A stretch of 24,363 nucleotides of DNA from the IMG/VR virus record IMGVR_UViG_3300025141_014189, positions 1 through 24,363 of that record. One strand, 5' to 3'. This document shows positions 6,282 to 13,160 of the stretch, piece after piece (position 1 is the stretch's first letter; each line of letters opens with the position of its first letter). A program made the position numbers and the translations under genes. The stretch comes from a virus. The notes beneath the pieces were generated by a model that saw nothing but the letters and a program-made list of their open reading frames with translations, ran no database searches and was not told the origin of the DNA.

Positions 6282-7535
6282 TTATGGGCACAAATTGTCT
6301 TCTACAATATTGCTGAGGTTGGCTTTGATATCTCCATCGAACAACATGTTCCACTCTCCTCCTGTGATTTGAGAAAAATGAGACCACCCAGCAATGCCTG
6401 TTTTGCTCCCTTCATCAGTAAATGTGTAAACCCTTATCGACGATATTGTCTGTAGCATTAGAGAAAGTTTAGATTTTGTGATGGTCTCTTTAGTATTATA
6501 AGTTTTTCCTTTTTTGGATAACGGAAATAGAAAACTTTGCCCTATCTCATTAGTGAAAACAATTATTACTTTCTTGCTATTCTTTCTCCAAGAAACTTCA
6601 AAACTCCCTAGAGGTGGGTCTGATTCTGCAAATACATTTCCTATCCAGGTGGGCCAAACTAACACGTCATTTTCGTATGGTAAAAACAAAGATATGTTTT
6701 TAATTGATAAATACAATGCATCATAGAGCATTTCGTATTGACTATTTAGATCATATGTTGTGATTATCTGGACATCTTTCTTAAAATCGTCTACATGTTG
6801 AAGATTGCTTATCATTGCTAAGTAATTTTGATTTCCTGGAGTTTCTCCTGCATTTAGCGGACCTGCGATCATACTCCATAAAATAGAATCATTCTTGTAC
6901 TGGAATGCGAAAAAATTTATCGCGTCAATTACTTCGTCTATTTCATTTTTCATAGAAGCTGACATGTCTACCAAAAACAGGATATCGACTAAGTCGTCTT
7001 TGCACTGTCCAACTTCTAACCCTGTCTTATCCGGTGATACATCTTTTTCTTCCTCTTTGTTTTCTTTTTCGTCATCACACACATCATCCGTACATTTGCC
7101 TATACACGTGCCTGGCTTTATAAAGCCCTTGTCACAGTATACTAAGCGAGTACCCGGGTAGCCTTCTAAAGTTGTGCAAGGCTCTTCATCAATTACAGAA
7201 AAAGATGGATTACACTCTAGAAACTCTTCGCACTCGCTCATGCTTAGAACAACTGGGGGATCCTTGCAAACATCCTTAACAATCTCTATTCTCATAAGTG
7301 GACCAGATATTCCCGGACACAGATAGTACTCAGTGCGGATACACTGTGAGTTGGGATAATTCCCCGGTGTTTCTCCGACAGCATCTTCCATTTCTATCAT
7401 GGGCAACTCTTCGTATGGCATAGTAGTATAAGAGCACCCTGGCGGGTCTTTCATAAAAAGCTCAGAGCATGACCCCAGGCATAATGCTATTGCGCATGCA
7501 GTAAAAATACATACGGGACGATCTATAGTTTTCAT
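6282..7535 (-). CDS. Lipoprotein with cysteine-rich region and von Willebrand factor A domain
   Basis: 417 residues from the ATG at 7535; an upstream TTG at 7550 is unlikely to be used. The N-terminus is a lipoprotein signal peptide: basic MKTIDR, a hydrophobic core, and the lipobox LGSC with Cys23 as the lipid-modified residue. Position +2 is Ser, which does not signal inner-membrane retention, so outer-membrane placement is likely in a Gram-negative host. Residues about 30-155 are cysteine-rich (more than a dozen Cys, probably disulfide-bonded). An acidic linker of Lys and Glu follows. From about residue 180 comes a VWA domain with the metal-ion-dependent adhesion site DMSAS (Asp190, Ser192, Ser194) and a later strand containing IVFTNEIGQS. 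VWA domains bind proteins or sugars. Role in the phage is unknown; superinfection exclusion or altered host surface is an inference. Confidence 0.8.
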   Translation of the reverse strand: MKTIDRPVCIFTACAIALCLGSCSELFMKDPPGCSYTTMPYEELPMIEMEDAVGETPGNYPNSQCIRTEYYLCPGISGPLMRIEIVKDVCKDPPVVLSMSECEEFLECNPSFSVIDEEPCTTLEGYPGTRLVYCDKGFIKPGTCIGKCTDDVCDDEKENKEEEKDVSPDKTGLEVGQCKDDLVDILFLVDMSASMKNEIDEVIDAINFFAFQYKNDSILWSMIAGPLNAGETPGNQNYLAMISNLQHVDDFKKDVQIITTYDLNSQYEMLYDALYLSIKNISLFLPYENDVLVWPTWIGNVFAESDPPLGSFEVSWRKNSKKVIIVFTNEIGQSFLFPLSKKGKTYNTKETITKSKLSLMLQTISSIRVYTFTDEGSKTGIAGWSHFSQITGGEWNMLFDGDIKANLSNIVEDNLCP

Positions 7536-7609
7536 AACGGATTGTCTCAAGAATTTGAGAGAGACCGTGAATAATAAGAATTAGTAGATTTTCGTATACA
7601 GGACTTCTA

Positions 7610-8380
7610 CTATAGTCGCTTGAGAGATAGGATCTCAACAGGAGTTGCTATATACTCGTTCCATAGAGATGTCTTCGTTGGATGATCACAATCGTCTAAA
7701 TTGTAACAGATGTTATTCACATCTTTCCCTGGATATTCTAATCTGTACATGTTACATGCTCTTCGACCATTATCTAGAGCCATTGATTTAATGTCACTCC
7801 TAAATCCAGCTCTAACATTCCCAACAAGCTCAACTAAGATGATAGACTCTTTTCTAAAAAATGGTCTTTCCATAACAGTAAAGCTAGAGATATCAAACTC
7901 TTTACCTGAAAGGATTGAGTTATTTAGTCTTTCGAGGCCTGATGGGGTTGTGTAGTGGTACAAAACTTTCGGATTGTAGACTGATTCGTACATTTGAATA
8001 GTATACTCATCATCCAGCATTACATAGGGTTCCATATCACCACGAGAATAAAAGTATGCAAACTTAAGTTTATTAATGTCAGGAAAATAATGAGAGTACT
8101 CTTTTTCAAAACTCCAAAAACGGTGGTTCACAAAATCCTCAATAAAGTCTAGTACGTTTTTCTCTGTCAGCAGGTCCCAACGAGACACCTCATCATTTAA
8201 TTGATAGCTAAAAAACTCGTCCAGAATATCTAGCAATCTTTGATCCTGTGTTATTCCCCCACGCGTGTCAATACCCTCCTGCTGCAACTCAAGTAAACGA
8301 GCGACGACGATGTCCCACTCAACTAAAGTATGAAAACTGCCGGCAGGCTTCATGTATCCTCTTACATTAACAGACGACAT
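7610..8380 (-). CDS. Hypothetical protein, possible ADP-ribosyltransferase-like C-terminal domain
   Basis: 256 residues. The first 135 residues are charged and helical with no family I recognise. The C-terminal 120 residues start VLYHYTTPSGLERL (His142 in YHYT), followed by DISSFTVMERPFF and ending with WNEYIATPVEILSLKRL (Glu242). A YHYT.xxGL opening strand, a central SFT-type strand and a late conserved glutamate are the layout of ADP-ribosyltransferase folds, which phages use to modify host RNA polymerase, translation factors or DNA. This is a pattern-level resemblance only: the motifs are short and the spacing is my reading. GAGAG precedes the ATG. It is read with the VWA lipoprotein gene downstream and the 33-aa membrane peptide upstream. 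Confidence 0.5.
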   Translation of the reverse strand: MSSVNVRGYMKPAGSFHTLVEWDIVVARLLELQQEGIDTRGGITQDQRLLDILDEFFSYQLNDEVSRWDLLTEKNVLDFIEDFVNHRFWSFEKEYSHYFPDINKLKFAYFYSRGDMEPYVMLDDEYTIQMYESVYNPKVLYHYTTPSGLERLNNSILSGKEFDISSFTVMERPFFRKESIILVELVGNVRAGFRSDIKSMALDNGRRACNMYRLEYPGKDVNNICYNLDDCDHPTKTSLWNEYIATPVEILSLKRL

Positions 8381-8389
8381 TGTTTCTCT

Positions 8390-8491
8390 CTAGAAGCATG
8401 TTGAACTTATGAATGCTATTATAACACTCCACGGAACAAGTATGACTATGGCTATCGGAATTGTTAACTTCTTTTTCCCTCTTCCAAACAC
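8390..8491 (-). CDS. 33-aa single-pass membrane peptide
   Basis: A frame of 33 residues from GTG at 8489-8491, stop TAG at 8390-8392, filling the gap between the Ntn-hydrolase (stop 8503) and the next gene (start 8380). GGA lies seven bases before the GTG. It reads as a basic head (MFGRGKKK) followed by about 22 hydrophobic residues (LTIPIAIVILVPW then SVIIAFISS) and ends STCF. This is the classic form of a phage membrane peptide: positive-inside rule, one helix, short tail. A rival frame of 61 residues (8367-8552) overlaps both neighbours and has an unconvincing, low-complexity product. Confidence 0.6.
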   Translation of the reverse strand: MFGRGKKKLTIPIAIVILVPWSVIIAFISSTCF

Positions 8492-8502
8492 TCACAAATC
8501 CA

Positions 8503-9315
8503 CTAATTGTCGTATTCCATGATTTTGACCTTGATTTTTGGTTCGTAATCATCTGGTGTTTTGTCCTCGATTCCCTTAAATTTACACTCTTCGGGAAATA
8601 AGTAACACAAGAACTCTAAATTGTCTAGATTCATCATTACTTGATTAGTTGATCTCATCTTATCAGTAGTTCTTTTCATGTTGTAGTTACTAGCAGTATC
8701 AAAATTTTGCTGTGCTATAGCGGGCATTATCTCTTCATGATTGTCAATATTAGAAAGCTCCATTTCTGCGGTAGCTTTTCTAATTTTAGAAGACAGATAA
8801 TCGTCTGGTTTTCTATTTGGTGTGTAACCGGCGTCTTTATGATCTTCCCCGTGATTAGTTCTAATATCAAACCCAGTAGATGGATCCAGCTTTTTTACCA
8901 CAGGGTTATTTTTACTAGTTAACTCAATGCTGTACATTGATTTAGGGCTGGCCACTAATGTATGTCCCTTGATGCCGTCTTTAAATGAAACTAAAGACTT
9001 GATGGTGTCAGAAAGTTTTTCTTGTTTTAACGCATGTTTCATTCTTGGGCCGTCGTCGGATGTAACTTTCCCCTTGACTGCCTTTTCATCTTCCCCTACA
9101 AGAAGTGCTGCGTTGACAATGCCTATACCGTTTGAATTCATTCCTTCAGCGTAATTAGTGTCTAGGTCATGAAGGTAGACTAGTTCTAGACCTTCTGGAG
9201 TTAGCTCTCTTACAACCTTGATTCTGGGTATGTAGTTTCTATCCCGGGTTTTGCCAAGAACATGATTGCCCGACGCCTTACCCCCTACAACTATACACTC
9301 ACGAATTGATTTCAT
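8503..9315 (-). CDS. Ntn-hydrolase of the acyltransferase/amidase C45 type
   Basis: 270 residues. After MKSIRE comes Cys7, which would become the N-terminal nucleophile once the first six residues are removed, then a GGKASG turn and GKTRDRNY (Arg24, Asp25), which matches the conserved RN.D segment of penicillin-acylase-like C45 proteins. DTNYAEGMNSNGIGIVNAALL (about 52-72) matches the conserved NSNGl.i strand, and FDIRTNHGED (about 149-158) gives the TNH motif. The family hydrolyses or makes amide bonds on small molecules. The C-terminal 80 residues are charged and polar. No clear Shine-Dalgarno precedes the ATG. Why a phage carries it is unknown; cell-wall, signal-molecule or self-processing roles are possible. 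It is followed by the 33-aa membrane peptide. Confidence 0.72.
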   Translation of the reverse strand: MKSIRECIVVGGKASGNHVLGKTRDRNYIPRIKVVRELTPEGLELVYLHDLDTNYAEGMNSNGIGIVNAALLVGEDEKAVKGKVTSDDGPRMKHALKQEKLSDTIKSLVSFKDGIKGHTLVASPKSMYSIELTSKNNPVVKKLDPSTGFDIRTNHGEDHKDAGYTPNRKPDDYLSSKIRKATAEMELSNIDNHEEIMPAIAQQNFDTASNYNMKRTTDKMRSTNQVMMNLDNLEFLCYLFPEECKFKGIEDKTPDDYEPKIKVKIMEYDN

Positions 9316-9385
9316 GTTTATAACTATGAAGAAATTACACTAAAATCAATGGATCGAAACGAGAATATGCAATTATTCTTAAAAA

Positions 9386-9988
9386 CTACTCTACTTCAAT
9401 ATTGACATCAACACTGATGCGCATAGAGGGTAATCTTAGATGATTTACCATACCATGTTTTTTAGCTTCTGCTGCATCCATGAACCAGTCTGCATGCTTT
9501 TTGTTAAAAACCTTCTTCTTGAAATAGTCGTCTTTTTTTCCACAGTTTCGTGCCATCATAGTAAAGATTTTTTCATCTAATCTTTCAGCTTCTTTAACAT
9601 CTGCTTTGAGTTCTTCAATTTTTCCATACCCGCCGCTAGACACATCATGAATCATAACCGTCGCATTAGGATCAGAAAATCGAAGGCCGTCTTCCCCAAA
9701 TGTTAAAAGAACTGCTCCACACGACATGGCTTTGCCTTCGACGACTGTGGCTACAGGAAGTTCTGCATCTTTTATGGCTGCGATCATTGACATCAAGGAG
9801 TACACCTCGCCGCCGTATGAATCAATAATAACAGGTATTACATTTTGTCCTGTATTATGTGCTTGTGCCATTTGTTGATGGAATTCTTTTGCTGATTTTT
9901 CATCAAACTTATTAACCCTGATGATTACGGGCTGCTTCCTTAATTCTACTTCTTTTATCAACGATGAGACTTTTGTCGTAAATTTCAT
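9386..9988 (-). CDS. ClpP-like serine protease
   Basis: 200 residues, typical ClpP length. Motifs run in order: IIDSYGGEVYS (oxyanion-hole Gly-Gly, 59-60), GKAMSCGAVLL with nucleophile Ser89, VMIHDVSSGG with catalytic His114, and HADWFMDAAEAKKHGMVN with the third member Asp167. So the Ser-His-Asp triad is complete. In phages ClpP-type enzymes serve either as prohead proteases or as proteases acting on host or phage proteins. Here it lies among replication and accessory genes rather than head genes. The gene starts at ATG 9988 and overlaps the preceding 60-aa membrane protein gene by four bases (ATGA), so translation is coupled. A 70-base gap follows before the Ntn-hydrolase. Confidence 0.88.
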   Translation of the reverse strand: MKFTTKVSSLIKEVELRKQPVIIRVNKFDEKSAKEFHQQMAQAHNTGQNVIPVIIDSYGGEVYSLMSMIAAIKDAELPVATVVEGKAMSCGAVLLTFGEDGLRFSDPNATVMIHDVSSGGYGKIEELKADVKEAERLDEKIFTMMARNCGKKDDYFKKKVFNKKHADWFMDAAEAKKHGMVNHLRLPSMRISVDVNIEVE

Positions 9989-10167
9989 TGTCTTATTCCT
10001 ATAGTTTCCTTAATTTTATCACATGCATTGCAAGTGTGAATAGCTGCAGTGCCTACGCAGCCGATTGTGAATAAAAATGGTGTTAAAGCTACAACAGTGC
10101 TTACTGTAACGGCCTTTAGTGATATTACAATCAACCTGTCTATCACTTTATTAACTACACTTCCCAT
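9985..10167 (-). CDS. Small membrane protein, 60 aa
   Basis: 60 residues from ATG 10167, which overlaps the nrdJ stop by 17 bases. A hydrophobic helix covers about residues 12-42 (VISLKAVTVSTVVALTPFLFT and following), after a basic N-terminus (MGSVVNKVIDR). Cysteines are at 37, 46 and 49, the last two in CNAC, which could bind metal or form a disulfide. TIGC (34-37) looks like a weak lipobox, but the hydrophobic stretch is too long and the Cys too far for a normal lipoprotein signal. GCGGAC is a weak ribosome-binding site. Its stop overlaps the clpP start (ATGA), so the two proteins are made together; a membrane anchor or regulator for ClpP is an inference. Confidence 0.65.
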   Translation of the reverse strand: MGSVVNKVIDRLIVISLKAVTVSTVVALTPFLFTIGCVGTAAIHTCNACDKIKETIGIRQ

Positions 10168-12610
10168 GTCCGCATGATGTACACATTACACATCCTTCTT
10201 GATATACTAGCGTTCCTTCTGCACTACAGTTTTCACAAATTGTCATTCCTGGAACAGTTCCGTCTTTAATATAATTCTTTAGAACCCGAGCAATAACTTT
10301 TGAAAAAGAGAACATATCCATCTCAGTATCTTTTTGTAATTGCTCTACAATGTATTGAATTGGTGCGCCGTGTCTAAGAGCTAGTGATATGGTTCTCGTA
10401 AACCCTGCGTGGTTTGGATTGTCAAAAACAGATACGATATCCTTGATTAAAATCTCGTCGCCATTTTTACCAATTCTTAAGTCATATCTTGAGTTTCTGG
10501 TCTTGTATGGATGTTTGACAATGTATCCTTTTTTGTATTTCTTGGGGATCTCTATATACTTCTGTAAACCTCCCATTACTTCATAAGGTCTACCATCCAA
10601 TAAACCTACAAGGATCGTCCACGCTTCACCCTTGATACTGGCATGATGAATATAGCACTTAAGCTCATCAGGTCTTGAAGGGGCAGAGTGTGTCTTAAAC
10701 TTTGTTTCTTCGTTTGATTTACTTACCAAGACTCCAGATCTGGACCCTTCTCGATAAACAGTGACTCCCTTTAAGCCCTTTTTCCACCCGCGCCAATATA
10801 CCTTTTTGACGTCATCAATTGTAACATCGGATGGCAAATTAATTGTCTTGCTGATTGCATGACATACCCACTTCTGTGCTGCTGCCTGTAAATCTACTGC
10901 GGCTTCCCACACAATTTCGTTAGCAGTTGTTCCAGCATATGGACTTTCTTCGACGTCCGTCTTTCCAGTTATCTCCATCCACTTCTTAAATCCGTGGTGA
11001 TATACGTCAAACTCTTGCCATTTGTCGCCTAGATCATCAACAAAATCAACCGTTGCATCTGGATCTGATGAGTTTACTTTTTTTCGTCTGGTGTATTTCA
11101 ACATAAACGGAGGCTCTATGCCGGACGTTGTCTGTGTAAGAACTGACACACTTCCGCAAGGAGCAGTCGTTGTTATCGCGATGTTTCTTCTTCCGAATCG
11201 GCTATGAAGATTTCTTAATTCAGGAGACTCTTCAAATAATCTCTTAATAAATGGGTGATCTGCTTCCTTTTCATAGTCATATACAAGAAAAGATCCTCGC
11301 TCTGATGCTAAAATACAGGAAGATGTATAAGATGCTATCGCCAACTCTTTATAGATTCGCTCTGTAGCATTGATGCTCTGTCTAGATCCATATTTCAGAC
11401 CTAGCATTGCTAATGTGTCTCCCAAGCCTGTTACACCCAAGCCCGTTCTTCTTCCATTTAGTGCAGCTTCCTTAATTTTTTGCCACAATTCTAACTCAAC
11501 TCTTTTTGTATCGAGGGCTTCAGGATCAGACTCTATCTTATGAATTATTCTATCAACACATTCAAGCTCGAGATCAATGAGATCATCCATTAGCCTCTGT
11601 GCTTTTTGAGCATGCTCATTAAACAAGTCATAATCAAATTCAGCGTTTCTCATAAAAGGTTTTTTTACAAAAGACGTTAGATTTAAAAGGAGCAGTCTGC
11701 AACTATCATAAGCAGAAAGTGTTATCTCACTGCATGGATTAGTGCTTATTGTGTGAAAACCCACATCCTTATACGCCTGTGCTGGTGTAAACTTTAGAAC
11801 ATTGTCCCAAAATAGCAATCCTGGCTCTGCAGCGGCATGTGCAGATTCAATTATTTGGTTCCAAATATTAGAAGCTGACGTTGTTCTGGAAACTAGACGA
11901 TCAGTATCATTCTCGGTCGGAAATCTTAGCTCATATTCTTCGTCATTATCAACTGCCTTCATAAACTCATCTGTAAGACGAATTGAAATATTTGCCCCTG
12001 TTACTTTGGTTAGATCTCTCTTTATGTTTATGAATGTTTCGATGTCCGGATGGTGTACCGATATCGTGAGCATCAATGCTCCCCTTCGGCCGCCCTGTGC
12101 TACTTCCCGGCACGAATTAGAAAATCTCTCCATAAAGACACCAATTCCATCAGTTGTCTTTGCTGCATTTGAAGTTCTGAGTCCGTGTGGACGTATTGTA
12201 GAAACATCAAATCCAACTCCTCCGCGGCGTTTCATTATTTGGACCTGCTCTTCATCGGTCTTTAATATTCCACCGTAAGAATCTTCAGGGCTCTTTACTA
12301 CAAAACAATTGGAAAGTGACTGAATTTGATACTTGTTACCTACCCCCGACATAGGTGATCCTTGGGGTACAACATACTTGAAATCCTTCAGTAAATTGAA
12401 GATTGTTTCTTCAGACATGGGATTGTCGTATTTCTTTTCTATTCTCGCAAACTCTTTTGATAGACGTTTATGCATATCATCAGGTGTCGTCTCAAGAAAG
12501 TTTCCTTGATTGTCTTGAAGTGCATACTTTGTAACAAAAACTGATGCCGCTAATTCGTCACCCTTAAAATATGATAAGCTTTCATTAAAAGCCTCATCAA
12601 ATGTTGACAT
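10151..12610 (-). CDS. nrdJ: Class II (adenosylcobalamin-dependent) ribonucleotide reductase
   Basis: 819 residues from ATG 12610, chosen for GAGGAG eight bases upstream; an earlier TTG at 12640 overlaps dut and is unlikely. It reduces ribonucleotides to deoxyribonucleotides using coenzyme B12, without an NrdB subunit. SLSNCFVV (Cys102) and AYDSCRLLLLNL (Cys304) supply the redox cysteines. STNPCSEITL holds the thiyl Cys293 and Glu295. APCGSVSVLTQTTSGIEPPF is the conserved C-terminal barrel segment. The tail ends with CENCSAEGTL then GCVMCTSCGHGKC, the zinc-ribbon and re-reduction cysteines typical of NrdJ. It sits four bases after dut. This implies a host that makes or takes up cobalamin. Confidence 0.95.
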   Translation of the reverse strand: MSTFDEAFNESLSYFKGDELAASVFVTKYALQDNQGNFLETTPDDMHKRLSKEFARIEKKYDNPMSEETIFNLLKDFKYVVPQGSPMSGVGNKYQIQSLSNCFVVKSPEDSYGGILKTDEEQVQIMKRRGGVGFDVSTIRPHGLRTSNAAKTTDGIGVFMERFSNSCREVAQGGRRGALMLTISVHHPDIETFINIKRDLTKVTGANISIRLTDEFMKAVDNDEEYELRFPTENDTDRLVSRTTSASNIWNQIIESAHAAAEPGLLFWDNVLKFTPAQAYKDVGFHTISTNPCSEITLSAYDSCRLLLLNLTSFVKKPFMRNAEFDYDLFNEHAQKAQRLMDDLIDLELECVDRIIHKIESDPEALDTKRVELELWQKIKEAALNGRRTGLGVTGLGDTLAMLGLKYGSRQSINATERIYKELAIASYTSSCILASERGSFLVYDYEKEADHPFIKRLFEESPELRNLHSRFGRRNIAITTTAPCGSVSVLTQTTSGIEPPFMLKYTRRKKVNSSDPDATVDFVDDLGDKWQEFDVYHHGFKKWMEITGKTDVEESPYAGTTANEIVWEAAVDLQAAAQKWVCHAISKTINLPSDVTIDDVKKVYWRGWKKGLKGVTVYREGSRSGVLVSKSNEETKFKTHSAPSRPDELKCYIHHASIKGEAWTILVGLLDGRPYEVMGGLQKYIEIPKKYKKGYIVKHPYKTRNSRYDLRIGKNGDEILIKDIVSVFDNPNHAGFTRTISLALRHGAPIQYIVEQLQKDTEMDMFSFSKVIARVLKNYIKDGTVPGMTICENCSAEGTLVYQEGCVMCTSCGHGKCS

Positions 12611-12614
12611 GTTT

Positions 12615-13160
12615 TTACTCCTCTGTATCGCCGGCTGCAAATGATGGTGTGTTTATGTTAGAGCTGCCTAAACTCCCACCCTTTCTTTTGGAATCTTTTG
12701 TTTCATTTAAAAATTCTAAATTACTAATCACGGTAAAGTCAGTCAAACACGGTAAAATCAATAATTGCAAAGGAAGTTTTGCTCCTTCAGGAATTGTTGT
12801 ATCTCTTTCTCCAACGTTTATTAAGTTTACAAATATTTCTTCTGTATAACCCGGGTCAATAACACCCGCCCTAGACGTTAAACCGGTGCCAATGATGCTG
12901 CCTCTCTCTTTGACCAGGGCAACAGTGTTTGGAGGAAGGGCGATTTTAACTCCTGTGGGAATCATCCCTTTAGGTTCACCAAATGCTACCCACTTATTCC
13001 TACCGTGAAGGATAATTTCGGGCCCTGCGTTATATAAATCTAGCCCTACACTCTCTCCATCATAAGCCGGTTTGTAATTTTGTGGGTCCAACCCGTGATG
13101 ATGAAGTACAGTAGACCCTTTTTCTGTGAGACTTATTTTAATCTTCTTTGTGGTCGCCAT
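12615..13160 (-). CDS. dut: Trimeric dUTPase
   Basis: 181 residues, slightly longer than usual (about 150). All five motifs can be traced: SVGLDLYNA (motif 1, 37-45), IPTGVKIALP (motif 2), RGSIIGTGL then AGVIDPGYTEEIFVNLIN (motif 3, catalytic Asp102), LPLQLLILP (motif 4), and RKGGSLGSSN (motif 5, 159-168). Motif 5 normally reads RGxxGFGSTG; here Phe is Leu and the end is altered, and about 13 extra residues follow. It hydrolyses dUTP to dUMP. GGAGAG precedes the ATG at 13160. The gene begins 23 bases before the helicase stop and ends four bases before nrdJ, so all three are on one transcript. Two unrelated dUTPase-like proteins are also encoded in this window. Confidence 0.9.
   Translation of the reverse strand: MATTKKIKISLTEKGSTVLHHHGLDPQNYKPAYDGESVGLDLYNAGPEIILHGRNKWVAFGEPKGMIPTGVKIALPPNTVALVKERGSIIGTGLTSRAGVIDPGYTEEIFVNLINVGERDTTIPEGAKLPLQLLILPCLTDFTVISNLEFLNETKDSKRKGGSLGSSNINTPSFAAGDTEE

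Noticed and set aside
7536-7609. Possible promoter or terminator before the VWA lipoprotein gene
   Set aside because: No hairpin with T run and no pair of hexamers with usable spacing was found.
8367-8552. 61-codon minus-strand frame overlapping the Ntn-hydrolase end
   Set aside because: It overlaps both neighbours and yields a low-complexity His/Asn/Ser product. The 33-aa membrane frame in the same gap fits better.
9316-9385. Promoter ahead of the Ntn-hydrolase gene
   Set aside because: TTGATT and TAGTTA are 17 bases apart, but the -10 has little match and could be chance in AT-rich DNA.
11802-12278. Plus-strand frame of 158 codons inside nrdJ
   Set aside because: Antisense to a conserved part of NrdJ; its serine-rich product is typical of a shadow frame.
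10151-12640. NrdJ start at TTG 12640
   Set aside because: This start would overlap dut by 26 bases and has no ribosome-binding site; ATG 12610 has GAGGAG.
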